Assembly (NCBI GenBank): GCA_964472015.1
Contig: CAYYIP010000027.1
Location: 1 to 23,677, forward strand
From: JAAYTD01 sp964472015
GTDB lineage: Bacteria; Bacteroidota; Ignavibacteria; Kapaibacteriales; UBA2268
Direction: 5' to 3'
Length of the DNA: 23,677 nt
The position numbers and the translations under genes are program-made. The notes under the pieces are model-generated. The model saw only the letters and a program-made list of their open reading frames with translations, was not told the DNA's origin and did no database searches. Positions 15,396 to 23,677 of this stretch are shown one piece after another (the first letter of the stretch is position 1; each line of letters starts with the position of its first letter).

Positions 15396-16851
15396 TGTTA
15401 TTTAGTTTATAATTAATAAATAGTTCTAAATCTTTTGAATTTAAAGTGTAATATCCACCATTTTTATAATTTTTTAACAATTGTAAATATTCAATAAACT
15501 CATTATTTAATATAATAGATTTTATTATATCAAATGATATGTCAGTTAAAATATATAATCCGCTATATACACCGCAACCTTTATTTACTTTTGATATTTT
15601 TATGTTAGATATATCTTTTATAATACTATTTATAGATATTTTATTAACAAATACGTCTTTTATTGCTTGTGTTCTTCCGAATAAAAACCAGTTATCATTT
15701 ATATTTATATCTCTATTATTTGTTAACTTATCTTTTTCATTCAATAGATAATTATAAACGGTTTTGTATTTTGATAATTCTTTTTCTGTTAATGGTTTAC
15801 CATTTTTATTATAAGGGAATATACATTTTTGCCATTTTCCTGTTGATGCTTTTATTACATCTATTGTTAATTCTGAAAAATTAAAATCTCCTATAAATAT
15901 TTTATCTGCTAATGTAGCAAATCCATTTTTTACTATTACATATTTTTTATTAAATTTATTATTATTAAATTCATTATTACGTATTTGTTTTAATTTTTCT
16001 AAATTTTCTAATGTAGAAAAATAAAAAGAATTAGATATTAATATATCATCGTATGTTAATTTACATATATTTTTTAATTTTTTTCCATTATATGTATTAT
16101 ATTCTATAGTATTATTATAATTTTTATTAAATCGTGATATTAATGTATATGTAATTGCATCAAATGCTTGGAAATGTTCTAAGTCTATTACACCTGATAA
16201 ATTATGTTTCTCTAATATATATTTTCTTAATTTTTGTCCTGCTTTACTTGTTAACCAAGAACTTGGAGTGATTATTGACATTTTACCTGTTTTTGATAAC
16301 ATCTTAAAAGATATTTCAAAAAAAACAATAAATAAGTCGGTCATTCCATATTGAGAAAAAGAAAACTGTTTAATATTATTATATAAATTATCTGTATTAT
16401 TAGTATTGTTAGTATTTTTAGACAAATTATGAATTCTAACATATGGTGGATTACCAACTACATAATCCATTTTTCCATCATATCTATTTACTCTTAATGT
16501 ATCTTCACAAATAATATCCCAATCTATACTATCGTTTATATTATATTTTTTAACAACTATTGAAAGATTTTTTATACATTTTTTACATTCAATTTCATCT
16601 ATTTCTATCCCATGTATATAAGTAGATAATTCTTTTTTTAAGATTTCTAAATTAGAACTTTTTTTTAAAAAACTTTTACAATATCTATCAACTATTACAG
16701 ATAAAAATGCACCATCCCCACAACTATTATCAATAATATGTTTTTTAGTTATATTATTTTCAGAATTATAATTAATAAAATTCAGAATTATTTTAACTAA
16801 ATATTCAGGAGTATATATTTTCCCGTTTCGTTTATTAGGGTTTTGTTTCAT
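15352..16851 (-). CDS. type II N6-adenine DNA methyltransferase (gamma class)
   Basis: Protects host DNA by methylating adenine at the site cut by the partner enzyme. The 499-residue protein has the motif order of gamma-class N6A enzymes: motif X with KIYTPEYLV (about 11-19), the SAM-binding motif DNSCGDGAFL (41-50), the catalytic NPPY (134-137, in VVGNPPYVRIHNL), and the TDLFIVFFEISFKML and IITPSSWLTS segments. A C-terminal region (about 300-499) with WFLFGRTQA and VYSGLYI resembles the target-recognition part of TaqI/Eco57I-like enzymes. Methyltransferase first, nuclease second and overlapping, is a common order. A good promoter match lies 59-89 bp upstream. It is divergent from a broken HNH gene. 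Size and separate nuclease gene argue against type IIG. Confidence 0.9.
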   Translation of the reverse strand: MKQNPNKRNGKIYTPEYLVKIILNFINYNSENNITKKHIIDNSCGDGAFLSVIVDRYCKSFLKKSSNLEILKKELSTYIHGIEIDEIECKKCIKNLSIVVKKYNINDSIDWDIICEDTLRVNRYDGKMDYVVGNPPYVRIHNLSKNTNNTNNTDNLYNNIKQFSFSQYGMTDLFIVFFEISFKMLSKTGKMSIITPSSWLTSKAGQKLRKYILEKHNLSGVIDLEHFQAFDAITYTLISRFNKNYNNTIEYNTYNGKKLKNICKLTYDDILISNSFYFSTLENLEKLKQIRNNEFNNNKFNKKYVIVKNGFATLADKIFIGDFNFSELTIDVIKASTGKWQKCIFPYNKNGKPLTEKELSKYKTVYNYLLNEKDKLTNNRDININDNWFLFGRTQAIKDVFVNKISINSIIKDISNIKISKVNKGCGVYSGLYILTDISFDIIKSIILNNEFIEYLQLLKNYKNGGYYTLNSKDLELFINYKLNNNEKFRIPQYNSMLF

Positions 16852-16909
16852 TTAATTTTTATACTAATAATTTATATATTATTTTATTTAACATTAATTA
16901 AGATATTAA

Positions 16910-16940
16910 CAAAAATATATAAAATATATTACTTTACAAA
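16910..16940 (-). promoter_or_regulatory. Bacteroidota-type promoter of the restriction-modification operon
   Basis: On the minus strand TTTG (16940-16937), a 19-bp spacer and TATTTTTG (16917-16910) match the Bacteroidota consensus. The predicted start of transcription near 16905 gives a leader of about 50 nt before the methyltransferase ATG. Confidence 0.5.
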
Positions 16941-16953
16941 AAATAATTATTAA

Positions 16954-17367
16954 AAAGGATTAGCTTGGAATGAATATTATGAAGAATATCATAATAGAGC
17001 TTATAATATTAAAGCCTTGAATGAAAAAATAAAAAAATTATATGCAGATGAATATGTACAAAATAAAAAAGGTATTTTTAAGTATGTCTTAGGTGATTGT
17101 GTAAATAATACTTTATTAAAGATTCGTATGTTTGATGATTCTATAAAAACTTCTGTTTATAATAAACAAACTAATTTTGTAAAAGAAAAAGGTACTTCTA
17201 ACTGTCCTTTATGTTTCATTAGCAATACTAATAATTCTACAAAAATTTGGAATTTTAACGAAATGGATGCAGATCACGTAGAAGCATGGAGCAAGGGTGG
17301 TAATACTGATATAAATAATTGTCAAATGCTTTGTAAAACGCATAACCGTGCAAAAGGAAATTCTTAA
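16954..17367 (+). pseudogene. 3' remnant of an HNH endonuclease gene (DUF262/GmrSD-like C-terminus)
   Basis: The HNH domain is complete at the C-terminus: a CPLC zinc-knuckle-like pair, DADHVEAWSKGGNTDINNCQ (DH and N) and LCKTHNRAKGN (final H/N). A TTG at 17017 could start a 116-residue protein, but the same frame stays open back to the TAA at 16951-16953. This upstream part reads like real protein (GLAWNEYYEEYHNRAYN) and contains no ATG, GTG or TTG. The TTG at 17017 has no ribosome-binding site. The gene has therefore most likely lost its 5' part. The wording before and in the HNH domain is what I remember from the C-termini of DUF262 proteins (GmrSD-like type IV restriction), which is an inference from memory. 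A short living HNH protein starting at TTG is the alternative. Confidence 0.65.
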
Positions 17368-17440
17368 TTTGCAAGTAAATTATATAATATATTTTATTCA
17401 ATAAATAAAATATAAAGGTATAATAAACCTATAAAACTTT

Positions 17441-17465
17441 AAAAGGCAATATATTATTGCCTTTT
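17441..17465. terminator. bidirectional terminator between the HNH remnant and the MATE gene
   Basis: A perfect 10-bp stem AAAAGGCAAT/ATTGCCTTTT around ATATT, with T-rich sequence following on the plus strand and A-rich sequence before it. It lies between the convergent HNH remnant and MATE transporter, so it can serve both. Confidence 0.8.
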
Positions 17466-17519
17466 TTATTTTAATTATTCTAGTATAGTTAATTATAAAA
17501 AATAAATAATTATAATAAT

Positions 17520-18872
17520 TTAGTTGTTTTTAAGATATTGTTTTAATATATGTCTATACCATAAATATAATGCAATACAACATATTCCTATCCCTATAAC
17601 TAATCCAAATGTAACACCATATACACCAAAATTTAATTTAAAAGAAATAATATATATAAAAGGTATCATAAATGCCCAATATGAAATAGTTTGTATTAAT
17701 GTTGGTACTTTTACATTAATAAAGCCTCTTAAAATACCTAAAATACTTCCTGCAATAGCGTCTGGGATATGAAATAAAGCAGCAAAAGTTAATAAAATCG
17801 GAACAATTTTTAATACTTCAATATCATTAGTATATACATACGGTAATATATTTCTAGTTGAATATATAATAATAACTGAACATATTGTTATTAATATAGT
17901 AACTAATAACATACAATAACTACTTTCAACTACATTTTTTTTGTTATTATTACCAATATAATTACTTATTATAATTGTATTCGCTGCTGCAATTCCCGTT
18001 ATACCTAAATAAAATAATGTTACTAAATTTTGTGTTATGTTATAAGCTGCAATTTCAATAGTTCCTATCCACGCTGTCATAATTCCAATAAACGAAAATG
18101 CAGACATTTCTAAAGCATATTGTATTCCAATATTTATTCCTGTTTTATAAATATCTTTAAGTTTTTTCAAAGCAAATAATTTTAATGCTGGTCTTTTTAT
18201 TTTATTTTTTAATTTTTTAGAATATAAAACAATTAATAGTATAAATAAAAAAGAAATAAATCTAGAAATACAAGTAGCAATACCTGCGCCCGTTAATTCT
18301 AACTTTGGTGCTCCTAGTTTTCCAAAAATTAATACCCAATTTAAAAATATATTAAATATATTTCCTATTATAGTTGCTAACATCCCGTATATAGTAAGTT
18401 CTATTCCATCAAGATATTGTTTGAATCCTCCTAATAAAGATATTGCAATAAATGATATGGAAATCCAATTATAATAGGGAATAGCAAGTTCTGTAATCTC
18501 TTTATCAAAATTTAAATACGGAATAAATAATCCTATTATTAACATAATTACAGTTATAAAAACCGCATTAATTATGCTAAAATATATTGAATCAACAAAT
18601 AAATTTTTTACCTCATCTATTTTGCCGGCCCCGTTTGCTTGTCCTACAATAGGTGTAATACCAATCGATAATCCTAATCCAAATAAAAAAGGTATCAAAT
18701 ATAAATAATTAGCAACAGCTGCTGCTCCTAAATGTGTACTGCTAACATGACCCACCATTATAGTATCAAATATACTTGTAAGTTGAGTACCTATTTGAGA
18801 TATAATAATAGGTGAAGCAATAGTTAATATTTGTTTTATATAAAATTTATATTGATGTAAAGTTAATTTCAT
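17520..18872 (-). CDS. MATE-family multidrug/toxin efflux transporter
   Basis: A 450-residue inner-membrane protein with about twelve hydrophobic segments in two similar halves, the size and layout of MATE (NorM/DinF) exporters, which expel cationic or other toxic compounds using Na+ or H+ gradients. Typical wording includes IASPIIISQIGTQLTSIFDTIMVGHV at the N-terminus (first 16 residues of the helix IASPIIISQIGTQLTS followed by the conserved D-T-I-M-V-G-H), PFLFGLGLSIGITPIVGQANGAG, and FAALFHIPDAIAGSILGILRG in the second half. No adjacent regulator is present, so no substrate can be assigned. It starts 63 bp after the yidC terminator and is likely its own unit, though no consensus promoter was found. 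Confidence 0.9.
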   Translation of the reverse strand: MKLTLHQYKFYIKQILTIASPIIISQIGTQLTSIFDTIMVGHVSSTHLGAAAVANYLYLIPFLFGLGLSIGITPIVGQANGAGKIDEVKNLFVDSIYFSIINAVFITVIMLIIGLFIPYLNFDKEITELAIPYYNWISISFIAISLLGGFKQYLDGIELTIYGMLATIIGNIFNIFLNWVLIFGKLGAPKLELTGAGIATCISRFISFLFILLIVLYSKKLKNKIKRPALKLFALKKLKDIYKTGINIGIQYALEMSAFSFIGIMTAWIGTIEIAAYNITQNLVTLFYLGITGIAAANTIIISNYIGNNNKKNVVESSYCMLLVTILITICSVIIIYSTRNILPYVYTNDIEVLKIVPILLTFAALFHIPDAIAGSILGILRGFINVKVPTLIQTISYWAFMIPFIYIISFKLNFGVYGVTFGLVIGIGICCIALYLWYRHILKQYLKNN

Positions 18873-18935
18873 AATTATATTTTAACTAATATACTTATAT
18901 ATAAATATATAATATAATATATAAAGTGAAAGTAT

Positions 18936-18972
18936 AAAGGCATCCGATTATTTCTTATTATCAGATGCCTTT
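18936..18972. terminator. terminator downstream of yidC
   Basis: AAAGGCATC (18936-18944) pairs with GATGCCTTT (18964-18972); after one mismatch a further three pairs close a 13-base loop region. It lies 32 bp after the yidC stop. The T5 run follows on the plus strand, and a shorter T-run on the minus strand. Confidence 0.75.
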
Positions 18973-19004
18973 TTAGTTCTTTTTTAATATTTTTTCTTTA
19001 ATAC

Positions 19005-20921
19005 TTACTTTTTCTTTTTATTATTATTATTTTTATTCTTACTATTATTTTTATTGTTCATTTTATCCATTTTTTTCTGTATATCCGGCGGTAATTTTTT
19101 ACCTTGTGCTGCTGCTACTTCTTGCATTTCTCGCATCTTTCTTTGCATAAAACCTTCTTTTTTTGGTAATTTTTTTAAGTCTTCTAATGAAACCTTTTTC
19201 TTAGAGAATTTATTTATATAAATTTGTTGTCCTATACCTAATATGTTAAATACAAAATAATATAAATTTAATCCTGATGGCAAGTTAGAAAACATAAACA
19301 AAAACATTAAAGGCATTACATAAACCATTGATTTTTGTCTAGGATCAGTTAATAACATCTTTTGTTGAAAGAACATAGATAGTGCCATTGCAAGTGCTAG
19401 ACCTGATAAATGAGTTAGTCCTAAAAAAGAAAATCCCCAATTAAAAATTTTATCCGGCATCGATAAATCAGTTATCCATAACATAAAATTAGCTTGTCTT
19501 AAATCAATAGAACTATTTAATACACGCCATAAGGCAAAAAGAATGGGCATTTGTATTAGTAAAGGGAGACATCCTCCGACAGGATTTATTCCGTATTCTT
19601 GATATAATTTCATTGTCTCAGCTTGTTGCTTTTGCATATCATCTTTATATTTATCTCTTAGTTCTTGCATCTTTGGTGCTAATAATTGCATTCTAGATGA
19701 AGATCTTATTTGTGATATAGATAAAGGATATAATAGTATTTTCATTAAAATAGAAAATATTATAATTGCAACACCATAATTAGGTACAAAACGATGAATA
19801 AATGTAAATATAGGTAACATTAAATATTCACCTATAGGTCTTATTAAAAAACGCCATCCTAAATCAATAGTTCCCTCTAATCCATAACTTTGTACTAAAT
19901 TATATTCTAACGGTCCTATAAATACCTTAAATGAATTAGTTTGAGTACCACCTTTATAAGGTACTTGTATGTTCATTGCATATTTTTCAACATTCCCACT
20001 TTTCTTTACATTAAAAGCTTGTCCCGTTAATTGAGCTGTCCCATCAAATTGTTGCCATGGCTCTGGAATAATAGCACTTGTAAAATACTTGGTTTTAATA
20101 GCAATATAATCAATTATACCTGAATATTTTTTATTTTCCGGTTCATTATCTGTTACATTAAATTCTTCAATCTCACCATTCATAGAAATTAATGCAAATG
20201 TATTGTTTGATTCATCAGCACTATTATATTCTTGATAATTTATACTATTTTCCCATAGTAAAGAGTAACCACCTTTTAATATCCCATCAAGATTACTAGT
20301 TGTAATATCTTGAATTATATGATGCTGGTTTCCATAAAAAGTAATTTTCTTTATTATACTTTTTCCATCACCTAAATCTAATTTAAAATAAATGTCTTTC
20401 TGTTCATCACCTTTTAGCTTTATGGTGCTAATTTCAATAGGATTGGAATTTTTGTCACAAATAGTAAAAAATAAATCACGTGTATCTATACGTTTTGCTT
20501 CTGTTGTAACAAACATTGTAAATAATTCATAATGATCATAATTTATAAGTTGTACTGGCTTCGCATCCCATTTTTTATATTTTTTTAAATACCAACGTAC
20601 TATACTACCACCTTTGTTAGAAATAATCGTTTTGTAATAATCTGTTTCAATAGTTATTTTTTGCTCTCTACCACTAGCAAATTTAGCAAAGTCTTTACCA
20701 TATTTTGTTTCTACATTTTCAATATCATTACTAGTCGTAATATCATTGTTAGTATTAATATCATCAATATCATCTGTCGATTCAATACTTTTATTAGTTT
20801 TTTCTTCTTTAACTACGTTATTCTTTTGAGTAGGAACTTGCTGGTGAGTACTTGTGTAAAACATCCAAACAAGCATAATTAAACCGATTAAAACAATTCC
20901 AAGTAATGTTTTTTTATCCAT
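19005..20921 (-). CDS. yidC: membrane protein insertase YidC
   Basis: Inserts and folds inner-membrane proteins, alone or with SecYEG. The 638-residue protein has the Gram-negative YidC layout: TM1 at the N-terminus (about 6-24, LLGIVLIGLIMLVWMFY), a large periplasmic beta-domain (about 85-350), then the conserved insertase core (about 365-590). The core has the hydrophilic-groove arginine in SQIRSSSRM (about R406), the coiled loop KMQELRDKYKDDMQKQQAE, NPVGGCLPLLIQMPILFALW, and the last helices with SNLPSGLNLYYFVFN. The final 25-30 residues are almost only Lys, Asn and Met, a basic tail that may contact the ribosome. The usual neighbours rpmH and rnpA are absent. Two -7-like elements (21068-21083) lie upstream. 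Confidence 0.96.
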   Translation of the reverse strand: MDKKTLLGIVLIGLIMLVWMFYTSTHQQVPTQKNNVVKEEKTNKSIESTDDIDDINTNNDITTSNDIENVETKYGKDFAKFASGREQKITIETDYYKTIISNKGGSIVRWYLKKYKKWDAKPVQLINYDHYELFTMFVTTEAKRIDTRDLFFTICDKNSNPIEISTIKLKGDEQKDIYFKLDLGDGKSIIKKITFYGNQHHIIQDITTSNLDGILKGGYSLLWENSINYQEYNSADESNNTFALISMNGEIEEFNVTDNEPENKKYSGIIDYIAIKTKYFTSAIIPEPWQQFDGTAQLTGQAFNVKKSGNVEKYAMNIQVPYKGGTQTNSFKVFIGPLEYNLVQSYGLEGTIDLGWRFLIRPIGEYLMLPIFTFIHRFVPNYGVAIIIFSILMKILLYPLSISQIRSSSRMQLLAPKMQELRDKYKDDMQKQQAETMKLYQEYGINPVGGCLPLLIQMPILFALWRVLNSSIDLRQANFMLWITDLSMPDKIFNWGFSFLGLTHLSGLALAMALSMFFQQKMLLTDPRQKSMVYVMPLMFLFMFSNLPSGLNLYYFVFNILGIGQQIYINKFSKKKVSLEDLKKLPKKEGFMQRKMREMQEVAAAQGKKLPPDIQKKMDKMNNKNNSKNKNNNNKKKK

Positions 20922-21067
20922 TTTTATTTTAAATTAAATAATTAAATAATTTTAGATTTCTATACTTATTATTTTGTATTATTAATATAAACTTATTATA
21001 AATAAAAATATTATATTTATAATATAAATTTAATATTAATTTTTTTGTATTCTTTTTACCAATTTTT

Positions 21068-21083
21068 CAAATTTACAAATATA
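21068..21083 (-). promoter_or_regulatory. two adjacent -7-like elements upstream of yidC
   Basis: On the minus strand TATATTTG (21083-21076) is followed at once by TAAATTTG (21075-21068); both fit TAnnTTTG. Neither has TTTG 19-21 bp upstream. They would give a leader of about 140 nt for yidC. Confidence 0.25.
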
Positions 21084-21293
21084 CAATTTTTTTATTAAAA
21101 TATAATATTTTTATCTTATTAATGTAAAGTTAAATAAAATTAATTAAATTTTAATTAATAACAATAAATCAAGATTTAATAATTATTATTACACAAATTA
21201 TTATACAAAAATATTATTATAAAAATTATTATTATACAAAAAATTTTATAGTCTTAATAAATAGTTTTAATATTTAATAAATATTTTAATTTT

Positions 21294-21326
21294 TTTGTAA
21301 AGTATATTATTATTTTTTTATTTTTG
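21294..21326 (+). promoter_or_regulatory. Bacteroidota-type promoter for the M6 protease
   Basis: TTTG (21294-21297), a 21-bp spacer and TATTTTTG (21319-21326) fit TTTG-N19-21-TAnnTTTG. Transcription would start near 21331, about 130 nt before the ATG at 21463. Confidence 0.4.
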
Positions 21327-21448
21327 TAAATTATAAATTAATAAATTATAAAAAATTTATTAGACACTTCATTATAAATTACACTACATAAAGATAAATA
21401 AATTATTATATTATATATTAATTTAATTACTATAATTTTTTAAGTAAT

Positions 21449-21453
21449 GAGGA
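21449..21453 (+). promoter_or_regulatory. ribosome-binding site of the M6 protease
   Basis: GAGGA ends 9 bases before the ATG at 21463. This supports that ATG, after which a clear signal peptide follows. Confidence 0.5.
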
Positions 21454-21462
21454 ACCAATTTT

Positions 21463-23677
21463 ATGAATTTAAATTTTATAAAAACTTCTGTTATTTCAAA
21501 CTTCTTTATAAGGAGTTTATACATTTTTCTTCTGATTTTTGTTTTTAATATAAAAGTTTCACATATTGCTAAAGCAGTACCTGCTTATCCCGAACCAATT
21601 ATCTTTACACAACCAGATGGTTCTACTTTAACTATTACTCTAAAAGGAGATGAAAAAATACGTTGGGCAGAAACTGAAGATGGTTACTCTTTAATGTATA
21701 ATGATAAAGGATATATGGTATATGCATATCTTGATAACAAAGGTGATATGTGTCCTTCTATATATGTTGCTACTGATATTAATAAACGTCCTTTAAATAT
21801 AAAATCTTTTTTAGATACTACTGCCAAACATTTGTTTTATAGTAAAACACAAGTTTCGTTATTAAAACAAATATGGAATATTAATACTCAACAACAAAGA
21901 CTTAATAATGTACCTAATTATGCACCGTCATCACAAAGTTCACAACGTGCTCCTGTTGTTGGTACAAGAAGATTTTTAGTTATATTAATGGGATTTGCTG
22001 ATAGAGCCTTTAGTAAAACACAAACAGAAATTAATAATTTATTTAACCAAGTTGGTTATTCAACAGATGGCGCGATGGGTAGTGTTCGTGATTTTTATTA
22101 TAGTAATTCATCTAATCGATTGGTTATACAATCAGATGTTGTTGGTCCGTTTACTTCAGATTCTGTAATGACTTATTACGGTGCTAATGATACAACAGGT
22201 AGGGATACAAATTCTAGAGCTTTAATGAGAGAAGCAGTTTTAGCAGCAGATTCAACAGTTGATTTTTCAATTTATGATTATGATAATGATGGCTATGTTG
22301 ATGGTTTACATATTTTATATGCTGGTTATGATGAATCTGCTGGTGGTGGTGCAAGTTGTATTTGGGCACACGCTTGGGCACTATGGCCTCCTATATTATG
22401 TGATAGTACTTATGTTTATCGCTATTCTGCTTCGTCTGAATTGCGAGGTAATTCTGGAACTGGACTTACGCGTATAGGTGTTGTATGCCACGAAATAGGA
22501 CATGTGTTAGGTGCGCCTGATTATTATGATATTGATTATAGTACAAATGGTCAATATCCTGGTAATGGTTATTGGGATATAATGTCTTCAGGAGGCTGGA
22601 ATAATAGTGGTATATGTCCTGCTTTTCATAATCCGTTTACACGTACTATCTTATATCAATGGTCAGATATAAAAATACTAGATTCGGCAGCTACTATAAC
22701 AATGCAACCAAATGATACTTCATCGTTATATTATATAGAAACTAATACAGAAGGTGAATATTATTTTATAGAAAATCGACAAAAGACTGGTTTTAATAGT
22801 TATATACCAGGACATGGTATGATTATATATCATTGTGATAGTTCTACATTTAATGCTATATCTAACCATGATCCTCTAAATTCTACTCATAGACAAAAAT
22901 TTTATGTAGTGAGTGCAAATGCTACTGCTAATTATTTGCCAATTAATGATCCTACTTCTTATGGAACTATTAATTCTCCGTCTTGTCCTTTCCCTGGAAC
23001 AGGAAATATAACATCATTTACTGATACTTCTAAACCAAGTATGCGTGATTGGGCGGGAACTAATACAAATAAACCTATAACTAATATTCAAGAAAATACT
23101 ACAACGGGAGTGATTACATTTAATTTTAAAGGTGGAACATTACCAACAGTTGTTACTTTAGCTGCTTCTAATATCACTCATAATGCTGCACAATTGAATG
23201 CAAATATAGTACAAAATGTTGCACCTATAAAGAGTAAAGGATTTTCATGGAAAAAGTTATCTGATAGCTTATGGAATAAAGTTAATATTACAACTAATAA
23301 TACAAATATTACAAATTTAAGTGAAAATACAGATTATGTATTTAAAGCTTTTGCAACTACTCAATTTGATACTGTTTGGGGAGCTATAGATACATTTAAA
23401 ACTTTATTGAGAACATATACTATAGTGGCTACAGCTTCTGCGAATGGAACAATAACACCTTCTGGTTCCATAATTGTAATGCACGATAGTTCAAGAACCT
23501 TTACTATTACAGCTAATACAGGTTATCATATCCAAAATGTTTTAGTTGACGGTGTTAGTGTTGGTACAGTAAGTAGCTATACCTTTAATAATGTTACCAG
23601 TAATCATACAATATCTGCCTCATTTGCAATAGATACATTTTTGATTACTTCTAGTTCAGGTTCTAATGGCAGTATCA
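21463..23677 (+). CDS. secreted M6-family metalloprotease with C-terminal repeats, 3' end outside window
   Basis: The frame runs 738 codons from the ATG to the window edge without a stop. It starts with a signal peptide (hydrophobic 19-30, likely cleavage after AKA at 38). A pro-region follows (about 45-160) with WAETEDGYSLMYNDKGY, typical of M6 (immune-inhibitor-A-like) proteases. The catalytic domain starts near residue 164 (RRFLVILMGFAD) and has a DYDNDGYVDGLH calcium-type segment. The zinc site HEIGHVLGAPD has H343, E344 and H347 and, as possible third ligand, D353; WDIMSSGGW follows. After it come an FN3-like domain (about 561-649) and a beta-rich repeat of 74 residues (652-725, YTIVATASANGTI) whose second copy has begun at the edge. 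Such repeats usually lead to a C-terminal secretion or anchoring domain, not visible here. It probably degrades extracellular proteins. Confidence 0.9.
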   Translation, partial: MNLNFIKTSVISNFFIRSLYIFLLIFVFNIKVSHIAKAVPAYPEPIIFTQPDGSTLTITLKGDEKIRWAETEDGYSLMYNDKGYMVYAYLDNKGDMCPSIYVATDINKRPLNIKSFLDTTAKHLFYSKTQVSLLKQIWNINTQQQRLNNVPNYAPSSQSSQRAPVVGTRRFLVILMGFADRAFSKTQTEINNLFNQVGYSTDGAMGSVRDFYYSNSSNRLVIQSDVVGPFTSDSVMTYYGANDTTGRDTNSRALMREAVLAADSTVDFSIYDYDNDGYVDGLHILYAGYDESAGGGASCIWAHAWALWPPILCDSTYVYRYSASSELRGNSGTGLTRIGVVCHEIGHVLGAPDYYDIDYSTNGQYPGNGYWDIMSSGGWNNSGICPAFHNPFTRTILYQWSDIKILDSAATITMQPNDTSSLYYIETNTEGEYYFIENRQKTGFNSYIPGHGMIIYHCDSSTFNAISNHDPLNSTHRQKFYVVSANATANYLPINDPTSYGTINSPSCPFPGTGNITSFTDTSKPSMRDWAGTNTNKPITNIQENTTTGVITFNFKGGTLPTVVTLAASNITHNAAQLNANIVQNVAPIKSKGFSWKKLSDSLWNKVNITTNNTNITNLSENTDYVFKAFATTQFDTVWGAIDTFKTLLRTYTIVATASANGTITPSGSIIVMHDSSRTFTITANTGYHIQNVLVDGVSVGTVSSYTFNNVTSNHTISASFAIDTFLITSSSGSNGSI

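Larger units (their letters stand above)
20922..21462. other. 541-bp gene-free divergent region between yidC and the M6 protease
   Basis: No open frame with protein-like content is seen on either strand. The stretch is extremely A+T-rich. It contains a full promoter match toward the protease (21294-21326), two overlapping -7-like elements toward yidC (21068-21083), and two copies of ATTATTATACAAAAA at 21197-21211 and 21228-21242 (31 bp apart). No RNA gene or riboswitch was recognised. Confidence 0.6.

Noticed and set aside
22259..22477. 72-codon plus-strand frame rich in Met and Ile
   Set aside because: It lies in another frame inside the M6 protease, whose own frame is continuous and carries the catalytic motifs.

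Overview
The window is a very A+T-rich bacterial chromosome segment, mostly of housekeeping genes, with one accessory patch. The lineage looks like Bacteroidota or a relative (the Bacteroidota-Chlorobiota-Ignavibacteriota group). Three lines of evidence point there: an orphan TonB-linked beta-barrel receptor with a carboxypeptidase-regulatory-like N-terminus, a secreted M6-type protease with C-terminal repeats, and at least four intergenic sites matching the Bacteroidota promoter TTTG-N19-21-TAnnTTTG. Elongation factor P carries the loop HRTPGNLRAF, which I remember from Chlorobium-type EF-P, so a Chlorobiota/Ignavibacteriota/Kapabacteria-like host is possible. This placement is inferred from memory, not from a tree.

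Layout: bases 1-56 hold the end of an N6-adenine methyltransferase-like reading frame that stops just after its first motif. From 159 to 11998 everything is on the minus strand: lptB, a leucine-rich-repeat protein, an M20 amidohydrolase, a SpoIIE/PP2C phosphatase, an RluA-type pseudouridine synthase, a TonB-dependent receptor, a CoA-transferase, argS and rsfS. dut (12160-12603) is divergent from rsfS on the plus strand. A small MerR-like regulator, gcvH, efp and tRNA-Cys follow on the minus strand; tRNA-Cys, efp and gcvH probably share one promoter.

The accessory patch (14667-17367) is a compact restriction-modification pair, with the methyltransferase gene overlapping a PD-(D/E)xK-like nuclease gene by 44 bp. 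Beside it, divergently oriented, lies the 3' end of an HNH gene that resembles the C-terminus of DUF262/GmrSD-like proteins and has lost its start. With the methyltransferase stub at the left edge, the window shows one apparently intact and two broken defence genes.

The right end has a MATE transporter and yidC (both minus). After a 541-bp gene-free gap comes a secreted M6-family metalloprotease on the plus strand that runs off the window.

No CRISPR array, insertion sequence, transposase, integrase or rRNA was seen. I did not find a clearly new multi-gene system. The most notable items are the restriction-modification locus with its flanking gene remnants, the repeated promoter motif, a large hairpin just inside the predicted rluA leader, and an EF-P without the usual modified lysine.
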